From: JBEEJZ01 sp046046915
GTDB taxonomy: Bacteria; Pseudomonadota; Gammaproteobacteria; Burkholderiales; Burkholderiaceae_C
Assembly (NCBI GenBank): GCA_046046915.1
Contig: JBJOIT010000041.1
Coordinates: 1-24,988 of the forward strand
Direction of reading: 5' to 3'
DNA length: 24,988 nt
This document shows positions 7,538 through 15,016 of the stretch, in pieces (positions within the stretch are counted from its first letter, which is position 1; each line of letters opens with the position of its first letter). The notes beneath the pieces are model-generated. The model searched no databases. It worked only from the letters and a program-made list of their open reading frames with translations, and was not told where the DNA came from. Made by a program: the position numbers and the translations under genes.

Positions 7538-8178
7538 ATCAAACCTCCCAGAAATTCACCGCCCTGCAAGTGATGCAGGATGCCCCGGTCATTCCCGTGA
7601 TCGTGCTGAACGATGTGGCCCACGCCGTGCCCATGGCCCGTGCCCTGGTGGCGGGCGGCATCCGCATGCTTGAAGTGACCCTGCGCACCCCTCAGGCCCT
7701 GGCCTGCATGGAAGCCATTGCCCGTGATGTGCCCGAAGCCGTGCTGGGCGCAGGCACCGTGCGCAGTGCCGCCGATGCGCAGGCCGCTGCCAATGCCGGC
7801 GCGCAGTTTGCCGTGAGCCCCGGCTACACCTCCAAGGTGGGCCAGGCCTGCCGCGACCTGGGCTTGGCCCTGTTGCCCGGGGTGGCCACGGGTAGCGAGA
7901 TCATGATGGCGCAAGAGGATGGCTTGACGCAGATGAAGTTCTTTCCCGCCATGCAGGCCGGCGGCCCAGCCATGCTCAAGGCCTGGAGTGGTCCCTTCTT
8001 TGACGTGAAATTCTGCCCCACGGGCGGCGTGACACTCCAGAATGCACCCGAGTTATTGGCCTTGCCCAATGTGGTTTGCGTGGGCGGCTCGTGGTTGGTG
8101 CCCGCCGATGCCATGGCCAAGGGCGAGTGGGACAAGATCACCCAGTTGGCAAAAGATACGCAAGCGCTGCGCAAGTAA
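7528..8178 (+). CDS. eda: KDPG aldolase (Entner-Doudoroff pathway)
   Basis: This aldolase cleaves 2-keto-3-deoxy-6-phosphogluconate to pyruvate and glyceraldehyde 3-phosphate. The 216-residue TIM barrel shows Glu49 and Arg53 in GGIRMLEVTLRTPQAL, the AVLGAGTV strand, AQFAVSPGYTSKV, and Schiff-base Lys137 in DGLTQMKFFPA. The phosphate loop follows at CPTGGV. The ATG is preceded by an AAGGAG ribosome site inside the end of edd (GAAGAAGGAGCTGTGTCATG), which decides the start. With edd it gives a complete lower Entner-Doudoroff branch. The gene is followed by a strong intrinsic terminator. Confidence 0.97.
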   Translation: MAVNQTSQKFTALQVMQDAPVIPVIVLNDVAHAVPMARALVAGGIRMLEVTLRTPQALACMEAIARDVPEAVLGAGTVRSAADAQAAANAGAQFAVSPGYTSKVGQACRDLGLALLPGVATGSEIMMAQEDGLTQMKFFPAMQAGGPAMLKAWSGPFFDVKFCPTGGVTLQNAPELLALPNVVCVGGSWLVPADAMAKGEWDKITQLAKDTQALRK

Positions 8179-8200
8179 GGCGGACCGCAATTTGAAAGTA

Positions 8201-8233
8201 AAAGGGCGCCTTGGCGCCCTTTCTATTTTTTTT
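8201..8233 (+). terminator. Intrinsic terminator of edd-eda
   Basis: AAAGGGCGCC and its exact complement GGCGCCCTTT form a 10-bp stem around a two-base TT loop (in practice a 4-base CTTG loop). CTATTTTTTTT follows directly. It begins 22 bases after the eda stop and separates the sugar operon from the hipBA module. Confidence 0.9.
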
Positions 8234-8244
8234 GGGAATGCATA

Positions 8245-8265
8245 CAAAATAGTGTAAATATTTTG
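8245..8265. promoter_or_regulatory. Upstream 21-bp palindrome of hipBA control region
   Basis: Seven-base arms CAAAATA (8245-8251) and TATTTTG (8259-8265) flank a 7-bp spacer. It has the same 7-7-7 architecture as the second palindrome centred 26 bp downstream. HipB-type antitoxins bind paired inverted repeats in their own promoter. Assignment as an operator is inferred from form and position. Confidence 0.45.
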
Positions 8266-8270
8266 GCGTT

Positions 8271-8299
8271 TTTTGCATTACTACTGCAAAATAACTGCA
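8271..8299. promoter_or_regulatory. Promoter-proximal palindrome and phased TGCA repeats before hipB
   Basis: Arms TTTTGCA (8271-8277) and TGCAAAA (8285-8291) flank a 7-bp spacer. TGCA recurs at 8274, 8285 and 8296, exactly 11 bp apart and so on one helical face. The last copy ends two bases before the hipB start codon. A HipB dimer bound here would cover the transcription and translation start. A weak TTGGCG (8263-8268) with CAAAAT (8287-8292) at 18-bp spacing is the best sigma70-like promoter I see. Confidence 0.5.
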
Positions 8300-8301
8300 C
8301 T

Positions 8302-8844
8302 ATGGCTAAGAAGACTGCACCCCTGCTCCCGTCCGTTGATGAGCTGCTTCAGCAGTTCGGAGAGCGCTTGCGTCTTGCGCGGCTGAGAAGGCGCCTTCCT
8401 GCAAAGCAAGTGGCTGAGCGTGCCGGGATGTCGCCGATGACCTTGCGCAGCCTCGAGCGCGGAAGCTCTGGTGTGACCATGGGTGCCTACCTCGCGGTCA
8501 TGCAGGTGCTTGGCATTGAAGGGGATCTCGATCTCTTGGCGAAGGCCGATCCCGTTGGTCGGGAGCTGCAGGACTCGAGGCTACGCCCAACTTCAAGTTC
8601 GACACGGCAGATTGCTGTATCGACGTCGATGCGATCGACCCGTTCGTCACCGAGCAATTGGGATGCATCCCCACCGGGCAAACCTACTCTGATAGCTCAG
8701 AGAGAACCCGGTCTATCTTCTAGGCCCGCTCAAGCTGTCAGTTCAGAAGAGGATGGCTGGATCACGAACGGTGACTTCGCCAGTGCCGATGCGCTGTCCA
8801 TCCTCATCGCCAAGGCAGCCACCCCCGTGACGAAGACCCGTTGA
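8302..8844 (+). CDS. HipB-like XRE-family antitoxin with unusual long tail
   Basis: This is the DNA-binding antitoxin of a HipBA-type module. The helix-turn-helix domain occupies about residues 9-70 (FGERLRLARLRRRLPAKQVA, ERAGMSPMTLRSLERG). A further segment to about residue 93 (AYLAVMQVLGIEGDLDLLAK, ADPVGRELQDSRL) fits the usual end of the compact domain. The 180-residue product is long for a HipB. Residues about 94-145 are Ser/Thr/Arg/Pro-rich and look like out-of-frame translation: in frame 3 the same DNA (8574-8720) reads as a 49-codon stretch with typical G/C-rich third positions. From about 8740 the original frame again looks coding (EEDGWITNGDFASADALSIL). The ATG at 8302 is chosen because upstream in-frame codons fall in the AT-rich operator. 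The hipA gene starts 4 bp after the stop. Confidence 0.8.
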   Translation: MAKKTAPLLPSVDELLQQFGERLRLARLRRRLPAKQVAERAGMSPMTLRSLERGSSGVTMGAYLAVMQVLGIEGDLDLLAKADPVGRELQDSRLRPTSSSTRQIAVSTSMRSTRSSPSNWDASPPGKPTLIAQREPGLSSRPAQAVSSEEDGWITNGDFASADALSILIAKAATPVTKTR

Positions 8845-8848
8845 TCCC

Positions 8849-10117
8849 ATGAGTAAGAACATTGCCGTCTACGCGGATTGGGTGGGCCTCGCAGAGCCGA
8901 TGCGGCTTGGATGGCTGTATGCCCGACGTGGTGCCGGACGTGAAGTGTTCGAATTCGCCTTTGAATCATCCACATTGGCCAACTGCGGTTTTCGGGGCAC
9001 GCACCTGGATCCGCGGTTGAGGCATTTCGAAGGGCGCCAGCACCCACCGCAAGGGCAAGAGATTTTTGGTGTTTTCGCCGATTCGAGCCCTGATCGTTGG
9101 GGACGGGTGCTGATGCGGCGGCGACTTGATAGAGCTCAGCGCACTGGTACTGTAGACAAGTCTGTCCGTTTGTATGAGTCGGACTATCTGCTGGGCGTGC
9201 ATGACACCTATCGCTCAGGTGCGCTGCGTTTCAAGCTGGACGGTCAGGATGTATTTCTTGACAGCCAACACGGAACAGCTGCACCTCCATTCGTCAAACT
9301 ACGTGAACTGGAGGCGGCCAGCTTGGCGCTGGAGCGTGATGAGGACAACACATCTGTTGCGGTGGACGATTGGCTGCGCATGTTGATCGCGCCTGGTGGT
9401 TCCCTTGGTGGCGCGCGCCCAAAGGCAAGTGTGGTCGATCCGCAAGGTCAGCTGTGGATTGCGAAGTTCCCCAGCGTGCGCGATGAACATGACGTCGGTG
9501 CGTGGGAACTGGTTGTTCAGACCCTGGCTAAGAGTTGCGGCCTGCGAGTTCCTACCAGCCTGGGGCGCCGGTTCGCGAGTGAGCATCACACCTTTTTGGT
9601 GAAACGCTTTGACCGCACGCCGCAAGGGCGGCTGCATTTCGCCTCTGCGATGACGCTGACAGGGCACGTTGATGGTGAAGATGCGTCGACAGGTGTGAGC
9701 TATTTGGAGATCGCGCGCGTGCTGATGGCGCATGGTTGTCAGGTGGCTGATGACTTGCGCGAGTTGTGGACCAGAATTGTGTTCAACATGCTGGTTTCCA
9801 ACACCGACGATCACCTGCGCAACCACGGCTTCATCCTGGTTCCGGGCAAGGGTTGGCGCTTGTCCGAGGCCTACGATATGAATCCTGTCCCGGACTCGCA
9901 TGGGTTGAAGCTGAATGTGGGTCAAACTGACAACGCGCTCGATCTTGATCTGGCCAGATCGGTTGCTGGCTTTTTTAGAGTCCCGGCGAAGCAGGCGGAC
10001 GAAATCATCGTCAGGTGCCAGGAAGTCGTCAGGCAATGGCCAACGATCGCCCAGAGTTTGAGAATTCCTGATCGAGAACAACAACGGATGGCCGGTGCAT
10101 TCAAGCTCGCAGACTGA
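8849..10117 (+). CDS. hipA: HipA-family serine/threonine kinase toxin
   Basis: HipA kinases slow growth by phosphorylating a translation component; in E. coli HipA the target is glutamyl-tRNA synthetase, and the target here is unknown. The 422-residue protein has the N-terminal HipA subdomain (about 1-130), then a glycine-rich loop GGSLGGARPKASV (183-195) and the nucleotide-binding lysine in LWIAKFPS (Lys206). FLVKRFDR (249-256), the catalytic loop NMLVSNTDDHLRNHGF (313-328) and the metal-binding YDMNP (342-346) follow. All kinase landmarks are present, so the toxin looks intact. It is coupled to the antitoxin gene by a 4-bp gap. The module is flanked by terminator-like hairpins on both sides, as for a self-contained cassette. 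Confidence 0.92.
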   Translation: MSKNIAVYADWVGLAEPMRLGWLYARRGAGREVFEFAFESSTLANCGFRGTHLDPRLRHFEGRQHPPQGQEIFGVFADSSPDRWGRVLMRRRLDRAQRTGTVDKSVRLYESDYLLGVHDTYRSGALRFKLDGQDVFLDSQHGTAAPPFVKLRELEAASLALERDEDNTSVAVDDWLRMLIAPGGSLGGARPKASVVDPQGQLWIAKFPSVRDEHDVGAWELVVQTLAKSCGLRVPTSLGRRFASEHHTFLVKRFDRTPQGRLHFASAMTLTGHVDGEDASTGVSYLEIARVLMAHGCQVADDLRELWTRIVFNMLVSNTDDHLRNHGFILVPGKGWRLSEAYDMNPVPDSHGLKLNVGQTDNALDLDLARSVAGFFRVPAKQADEIIVRCQEVVRQWPTIAQSLRIPDREQQRMAGAFKLAD

Positions 10118-10224
10118 TCGGATCCGTAAGGACCTCTTGGAGAGGGCTGTGACTTTGTCCCACATGGCCGCTGCTGCCTTTCCGTGCTGTTAGCTGCGCA
10201 GCGGAAACGTGTTCTTGGCGTCTG

Positions 10225-10262
10225 AATGGCGTTCGCCGTTCTAAGTTTTTGATTTTGTTTGT
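10225..10262 (+). terminator. Possible terminator after hipA
   Basis: AATGGCG and CGCCGTT pair (one T-G wobble) around a TT loop at 10225-10240. After CTAAG a T-rich run (TTTTTGATTTTG) follows on the plus strand. The T-run is offset from the stem and overlaps the 3' end of the convergent glyoxalase gene, so this is a weak call. The rest of 10118-10224 shows nothing I recognise. Confidence 0.35.
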
Positions 10263-10636
10263 ATCAATTCGATCTTGTAGCCATCCGGGTCGGTGACAAA
10301 GGCAATGACCGTGCTGCCGCCCTTGACCGGGCCGGCTTCGCGGGTGACGTTGCCGCCGTTGGCGCGGATGCGCTCGCAGGCGGCGTAGGCGTCTGGCACG
10401 CCCAGGGCGATGTGCCCGTAGGCGGTGCCCATGTCGTAGCTGTCGACGCCCCAGTTGTAGGTCAGTTCTATTTCTGCCTGCCCCGGGTTGCCACCTTCAA
10501 AGCCCAAAAAGGCCAACGAGTAGTTGTACTCGGGGTTGTCCGAGGTACGCAGCAGCGTCATGCCCAGCACCTGGGTGTAGAAGTCAATGGCGCGTTGCAG
10601 GTTGCCAACGCGAAGCATGGTGTGGAGGAGTCGCAT
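10241..10636 (-). CDS. gloA: Lactoylglutathione lyase (glyoxalase I)
   Basis: This enzyme isomerises the methylglyoxal-glutathione hemithioacetal to S-lactoylglutathione, the first step of methylglyoxal detoxification. The 131-residue protein closely follows the E. coli GloA pattern: MRLLHTMLRVGNLQRAIDFY at the N-terminus, IELTYNWGVDSYD, GTAYGHIALGV, NGGNVTREAGPVKGGST and DPDGYKIELIQ. The four metal ligands are His5, Glu57, His75 and Glu123, as in the nickel-dependent type. It is the last gene of a four-gene minus-strand operon, starting 3 bp after the thioesterase stop. Elevated methylglyoxal can arise from sugar-phosphate overflow, which may or may not relate to the nearby Entner-Doudoroff genes. 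Confidence 0.97.
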   Translation of the reverse strand: MRLLHTMLRVGNLQRAIDFYTQVLGMTLLRTSDNPEYNYSLAFLGFEGGNPGQAEIELTYNWGVDSYDMGTAYGHIALGVPDAYAACERIRANGGNVTREAGPVKGGSTVIAFVTDPDGYKIELIQTKSKT

Positions 10637-10639
10637 TTT

Positions 10640-11200
10640 TCAGGTCTTGGGGAGTTCAAATACCAGGCAGGTAGTGGTGGCATGGGCATACAGCGTACCG
10701 TCGGGGCCGACAAGTTTGGCCTCTGCCGTGGCCAGCTGGCGGCCGCAATGCAAGACCCGGCCCTCAGCGCGCACCCGCTGCACTTTGGGTGTGAGTGCCT
10801 TGACCAGGTTCACGCTTAGCTCGGCAGTGGTGTAAGCCCGTCCGACGGGCATCAAGGTGTGTACGGCACAGCCTAGGGCTGAATCGAGCACCGACGCAAA
10901 CCAGCCGCCATGGATGGTGCCCATGGGGTTGAAATGGGCCGGTCCCGGCGTGCCCTGAAAGACAGCCCGCCCCGGAGCCACCTCTACAAGCAAAAAATCA
11001 AGCGTGCGCGCCATGCTGGGAAAAGGCATCAGGCCTTGCAACATGGCCTGCATTTGTTCCAGGCCGGTTTTTCCGGCGATTTGCGCCATCGTTGCCACCC
11101 CTGGCCCGACACCGGTATCAAGTACGTCGCGTATGTGCGCTTCCTGTTCGATCCATTGCTGCAGAGTGGGGTCGGCGGTGCTATTCGAGGTGATGGTCAT
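10640..11200 (-). CDS. PaaI-family hotdog-fold thioesterase
   Basis: This is a predicted acyl-CoA thioesterase of 186 residues. The hotdog signature NPMGTIHGGWFASVLDSALG (91-110) holds the conserved Asn91, His97-Gly-Gly and Asp106 that form the usual active site in PaaI/YdiI-like enzymes. It is followed by the dimer-forming strands TTAELSVNLVKAL and AEGRVLHCGRQLATAEAKLV. An extra N-terminal helical region of about 60 residues precedes the hotdog core, longer than minimal PaaI proteins. The substrate is unknown. Its ATG overlaps the stop of the CheB/CheR-type gene by 4 bp and gloA follows after 3 bp, so translation is probably coupled. Confidence 0.87.
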   Translation of the reverse strand: MTITSNSTADPTLQQWIEQEAHIRDVLDTGVGPGVATMAQIAGKTGLEQMQAMLQGLMPFPSMARTLDFLLVEVAPGRAVFQGTPGPAHFNPMGTIHGGWFASVLDSALGCAVHTLMPVGRAYTTAELSVNLVKALTPKVQRVRAEGRVLHCGRQLATAEAKLVGPDGTLYAHATTTCLVFELPKT

Positions 11201-13986
11201 GGCTTTTCAAGGGGGCTATCAGGGGTCGAAGGAAATGTGGGCTCGCTGGCAACCAGGGGCTGCTTGAGAAGCTCTAGCAGCTCTTTCAGTACCTGAGAGG
11301 CTTCTGGAGCCGGGGGTCTGTGGGCTGGATCTGTTGCTTGGGTGAGTGTTTGCTCAATGAGATCCATGGCCTTGCGCAGCGCGACTTCTTTTGCCTTGGC
11401 GATGCCCACATCCACAAAGGTGATGACGACGCCGTCGATGCGCTTGTCCTGTGTTCGGTAAGGCATGATGCGCACCCGGAACCAGCGCCCGTCGTGGGTG
11501 GATACCTGGCGCTCCTTGAACACGAGTGTGCGCAGCACTTCGCGTGCGTCGTCACACATGGTGGGGTAGTTGAGATCCGTCACGATATCGGTGATGGGCC
11601 GGCCCGCATCCCCAGCAATAAGTTTGATGATGCTCGTGGTGCGGTTGGTAAACCGGCGCACATGCAGTTCATCGTCGAGAAAAAGCGTTGCAATGTCGGT
11701 GCTGTTGAGCAGGTTTTTCATGTCGTCGCTGGCCTGGGATAGCTCATCGAGCTTGGATTGCAGCTCGTGGTTCACCGTGGTCAGTTCTTCGTTCATGGAC
11801 TGCAGCTCTTCCTTGCTGGTGGTCAGTTCCTCGTTGGTGCTTTGAAGCTCTTCATTGGTGCTCTGCACCTCTTCGTTGGTGGACTTCAGTTCCTCTTGTG
11901 AGGTTTGCATCTCTTCCCGGGTGGACTGCAATTCCTCGCGCGACTGCTTGAGCTCACGCACCAGATCGGCGACCCGGGCGTCTGTGCCCGTGTTCGCATC
12001 GGTGGGGGGGAGCTCCAAATCGGTGTTGATCGCGCTTTGCGCTCGAAACAGCGTGAGCACCAAGCCTTGCAAGGCCGTCGGCTCCGACAGGGGGTGCACC
12101 GTGACATCCACCAGCAGAGGACTGTCTTTGCCACCCACCCGCACACCCAGCAGCGTGGCGGGCCGGTTCTGGCGTATGGCTTTGGAAAACACCTCATGCA
12201 GCGCACTGCTCAAGCCTTCGCGCGCCATGGCAAACAGACTGAGACTGGCTTTGCCCGCGGCGGGCTCCAGAAACTGCCCTGTGCGCCCGCTGATGTAAAC
12301 AATGTCGCCCTTCTCTGTGCACAGCACCGCCGGCGGTGCGTAGTGCTGCAAGAGCAGGGCATCGGTGTGCGTTTTGAGGTGGTTGGCCGACTGCTGACTG
12401 GTGCCCAAGGCGATGGCGTGGCCATCTGCGCGGGTGCGCCCCAAGGTGGTGGGAAACTCCGCCAGTTCGGCGCGTGGCAGGTTGTTTTGGCGGCGGTAAA
12501 TTCGGTTGGCACCGGCTGTGGTGGCGAAAAGCTCGGTAGCCAGGCCCACGGTCTCGGAGCTGCCCAGCACCAGCAGGCCGCCCGGGTTCAGGCTGTAGTG
12601 AAACAGCGGCATCAGCTTTTTTTGTAGCTCCGCATCCAGGTAAATCAGCAGGTTGCGGCAGGTCAGGATGTCGAGTTTGGTGAAGGGCGGGTCCATCACC
12701 ATGTTCTGGGTGGCAAAAATCACCAGGTCGCGTATGTCCTTGCTCACCCTGTAGCCATTGCCTTCGGGGACAAAAAACCGCTCCAGCCTTGCAGGAGTGA
12801 TGTCTGCGGCAATGTCACTGGGGTAAATGCCCTGGCGGGCCGTGTCGATCGCCTCGGGGTCCAGATCGGTGGCAAAGATCTGAATGGCCATGGGGCCCCT
12901 GGGTTCGAGCTTGTCCAGCGCCTCGCGCAGCACGATGGCCAGCGTGTAAGCCTCCTCCCCGGTGGAGCATCCGGCCGTCCAGGCTCGGATGACGCCGTTG
13001 ACGGGGCGGGTGGCCAACATGAGTGGAATGGCCTGGTTTTTCAGATCTTCCCAGACGGAAGGATCGCGAAAAAAATGTGTCACACCGATCAGCAGTTCTT
13101 TGAACAGCAGATCAGACTCGGCGGGCGTTTCGCGCAAATACCGCGCGTACTGCTCAATGCGTGGCAGTTGATGCAAGGCCATGCGCCGCTCAATCCGCCG
13201 GTACAGCGTACTTTTTTTGTAGTGCGAGAAATCCTGACCTGTGTGTTTACGCAAAAGGCGGATGACTTTCTCCAGGCCACTCAGGGCGTCGCCCAGGTCT
13301 TCTTGGTTGGCTTCCGGCCAGCCCGGTACCGTGACGGCGGTAGGCGCGATGAGTGCGAGCAGCTTTTCGGGCAAGACTTCCGGGCTGGCGACGCCGTCCG
13401 TCAGACCGGTCTCGATCGTGAAGCGCGGCATGCTGTCAAATTTGGCGCTGGCTGTCGACTGGGCAAAGACCCGTCCACCCTTGTTTTTGATGCTTCGCAC
13501 GCCCATGGAGCCGTCAGAGCCCAAGCCCGACAGCACCACCGCCACGGCATGTGCGCCCTGGTCTTCTGCCAGCGACCGAAAAAAATGGTCAATGGGGCGA
13601 CGCATGGACTCGGCCGGATCGCTGGGATGCAAATGCAAAACCCCCTGGCTGATCGACATCTGGAAGCCGGGCTTGATGAGATAAAGATGGTTGGCCAGCA
13701 CGGTAGTACCGTCCTCCGCCACCTGCACTGGCATATGGGTCATGCGTTGGATGACGCTATGCAGCGCAGTGTGTGTCGTAGCTTCCAGGTGTTGCACCAC
13801 CACAAAGGCCAGCCCCGTGTTGGCGGGCATGTGACGCAGAAAGGGCTCCAGGGCCTCCAGACCGCCGGCAGACGCGCCGATGGCCACGATCTGGCAGGGT
13901 GGGGCGGTTGTGTGCGCGCCCTTGATGTCGATCCACGCGGTCCCGGCGTGTGGTGGCGTCGTGTCGTCGGGGGGAAGCTGGGTCAT
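11197..13986 (-). CDS. CheB-CheR-coiled-coil-PAS fusion signalling protein
   Basis: This large protein of 929 residues joins a methylesterase and a methyltransferase of the chemotaxis type. The CheB domain spans about 31-215: catalytic Ser39 in AIGASAGGLEAL, His66 in VVVQHLEATTH, Asp158 in LSGLGSDGSMG. The CheR domain spans about 232-500, with the SAM-binding AWTAGCSTGEEAYTLAIVL (335-353), FATDLDPEAI (371-380) and ILTCRNLLIYL (440-450). A PAS-like region lies at about 540-650. A long coiled coil of seven-residue repeats (EELQSTN type) covers about 675-755. A second PAS domain (about 758-863) and a short tail follow. No receiver and no histidine-kinase domain are present, unlike many CheB-CheR-PAS proteins that end in a kinase. 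Both enzyme active sites look intact. The start overlaps the CDF gene stop by 4 bp. Confidence 0.93.
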   Translation of the reverse strand: MTQLPPDDTTPPHAGTAWIDIKGAHTTAPPCQIVAIGASAGGLEALEPFLRHMPANTGLAFVVVQHLEATTHTALHSVIQRMTHMPVQVAEDGTTVLANHLYLIKPGFQMSISQGVLHLHPSDPAESMRRPIDHFFRSLAEDQGAHAVAVVLSGLGSDGSMGVRSIKNKGGRVFAQSTASAKFDSMPRFTIETGLTDGVASPEVLPEKLLALIAPTAVTVPGWPEANQEDLGDALSGLEKVIRLLRKHTGQDFSHYKKSTLYRRIERRMALHQLPRIEQYARYLRETPAESDLLFKELLIGVTHFFRDPSVWEDLKNQAIPLMLATRPVNGVIRAWTAGCSTGEEAYTLAIVLREALDKLEPRGPMAIQIFATDLDPEAIDTARQGIYPSDIAADITPARLERFFVPEGNGYRVSKDIRDLVIFATQNMVMDPPFTKLDILTCRNLLIYLDAELQKKLMPLFHYSLNPGGLLVLGSSETVGLATELFATTAGANRIYRRQNNLPRAELAEFPTTLGRTRADGHAIALGTSQQSANHLKTHTDALLLQHYAPPAVLCTEKGDIVYISGRTGQFLEPAAGKASLSLFAMAREGLSSALHEVFSKAIRQNRPATLLGVRVGGKDSPLLVDVTVHPLSEPTALQGLVLTLFRAQSAINTDLELPPTDANTGTDARVADLVRELKQSREELQSTREEMQTSQEELKSTNEEVQSTNEELQSTNEELTTSKEELQSMNEELTTVNHELQSKLDELSQASDDMKNLLNSTDIATLFLDDELHVRRFTNRTTSIIKLIAGDAGRPITDIVTDLNYPTMCDDAREVLRTLVFKERQVSTHDGRWFRVRIMPYRTQDKRIDGVVITFVDVGIAKAKEVALRKAMDLIEQTLTQATDPAHRPPAPEASQVLKELLELLKQPLVASEPTFPSTPDSPLEKP
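11740..11949 (-). repeat. In-frame 21-bp degenerate tandem repeats encoding the coiled coil
   Basis: Ten consecutive 21-bp units (starts at 11740, 11761, 11782 and so on to 11929) each encode one heptad of the form EELxSxN/T. The units share a core that reads CAGTTCTTCGTT-like on the plus strand but differ at many third positions. This points to an old duplication or selection on the heptad rather than a fresh microsatellite. Confidence 0.85.
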
Positions 13987-14963
13987 GTTGGTTTGGGGGC
14001 GTTGGTAGACGTGGCAATCGGTAGGCCGGGCTCATGGTCTCGGTCCGGGCGTTTCCACGGGTCGACATGGGCCAGCAGGTTAAGCACACGGTGGCGCTGC
14101 ATGACGCGTTCGCGGGCCAGAACGGCGATGTCATGGCCCGCTTCTACCGTGAGTTGGGCATCGACCTCAATGTGCGCATCCACCACGATCATGTCGCCCA
14201 TCTTGCGGGTGCGCACGTCGTGCACGCCGCTAACCCCTGGCGTCTCGTTGAGCGTTTGGCGGATGGCCTGAACTTCGGCTTCGTCCACCGAACGGTCCAC
14301 CAGATCGTGCATGGCATCCCAGCCAAAGCTCCAGCCCATGCGCGCCACCATGAATCCGACGATCAGGGCCGCAATCGGGTCCAGTATGGGATAACCGGCC
14401 AAGTTGCCGATGATGCCTATGCCCACCACCAGCGACGATGCCGCATCAGACCGGGCGTGCCAGGCATTGGCCACCAGCATGCTGGATTTGACGCGTTTGG
14501 CCACCGCCAGCATGTAACGAAACAGCAGCTCCTTGGTGACCAGGGCCCCACCTGCCACCCATAGGGCCAGCACATGCACGGGCTCCACGGTGCTGGGAGA
14601 TTCCAGTTTTTGAAATGCCGAGATCAGCATGCCCACACCCACTGCCAGCAGCAAGGCGCCCAGAATCAGCGACGCAGCGGTCTCAAAGCGGTGGTGGCCG
14701 TAGGGGTGGTCAGCATCTGCATCTTTTTGGCTGTGATGACTTGCCAGCAACACGACAAAGTCCGCCACAAGGTCTGACAGGGAATGAATACCATCGGCAA
14801 TGAGGCCTTGCGACTTGGCAAAAACACCCACCACGATTTGCACCGCCGTCAGGACCACATTCACTCCCACGCTGACCCAGGTGCTGCGTGAGGCTGCCCG
14901 CGCGCGGTCTGCCTGCTGCAGGGGGCTGTCTTCTGTGTCGTCGTCGAAATAGGGAGAGGTCAT
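13983..14963 (-). CDS. Cation diffusion facilitator (CDF) family metal transporter
   Basis: This is a proton-coupled divalent-metal exporter of 326 residues with about six transmembrane helices and a C-terminal cytoplasmic ferredoxin-like domain (about 225-305, VQAIRQTLNETPGVSGVHDV). The transport-site motifs are HSLSD in TM2 (His60, Asp64) and HARSD in TM5 (His169, Asp173). HxxxD in both helices fits zinc- or cobalt-type CDFs better than the DxxxD of manganese exporters; the family also carries the conserved HPYGHHRFE loop (86-94). It is the first gene of the operon, and its stop overlaps the CheB/CheR-type start by 4 bp. The metal cannot be fixed from sequence. Confidence 0.93.
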   Translation of the reverse strand: MTSPYFDDDTEDSPLQQADRARAASRSTWVSVGVNVVLTAVQIVVGVFAKSQGLIADGIHSLSDLVADFVVLLASHHSQKDADADHPYGHHRFETAASLILGALLLAVGVGMLISAFQKLESPSTVEPVHVLALWVAGGALVTKELLFRYMLAVAKRVKSSMLVANAWHARSDAASSLVVGIGIIGNLAGYPILDPIAALIVGFMVARMGWSFGWDAMHDLVDRSVDEAEVQAIRQTLNETPGVSGVHDVRTRKMGDMIVVDAHIEVDAQLTVEAGHDIAVLARERVMQRHRVLNLLAHVDPWKRPDRDHEPGLPIATSTNAPKPT

Positions 14964-15010
14964 CGATGGTGTCAGGGTAAACGAGGCCGCCCATCTTAAC
15001 CATGCGCTTT

Positions 15011-15016
15011 TAGAAT
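15011..15016 (+). promoter_or_regulatory. Candidate -10 element in the divergent intergenic region
   Basis: TAGAAT matches the sigma70 -10 consensus at 5 of 6 positions and lies 81 bases before the lipoprotein start, inside the 133-bp gap between two divergent operons. No good -35 is visible at 16-18 bp. The rest of 14964-15096 holds no other signal I can support. Confidence 0.3.

Noticed and set aside
11740..11949. CRISPR-like regular repeats
   Set aside because: The units are contiguous with no spacers, in frame, and encode heptads of a coiled coil within a large gene.
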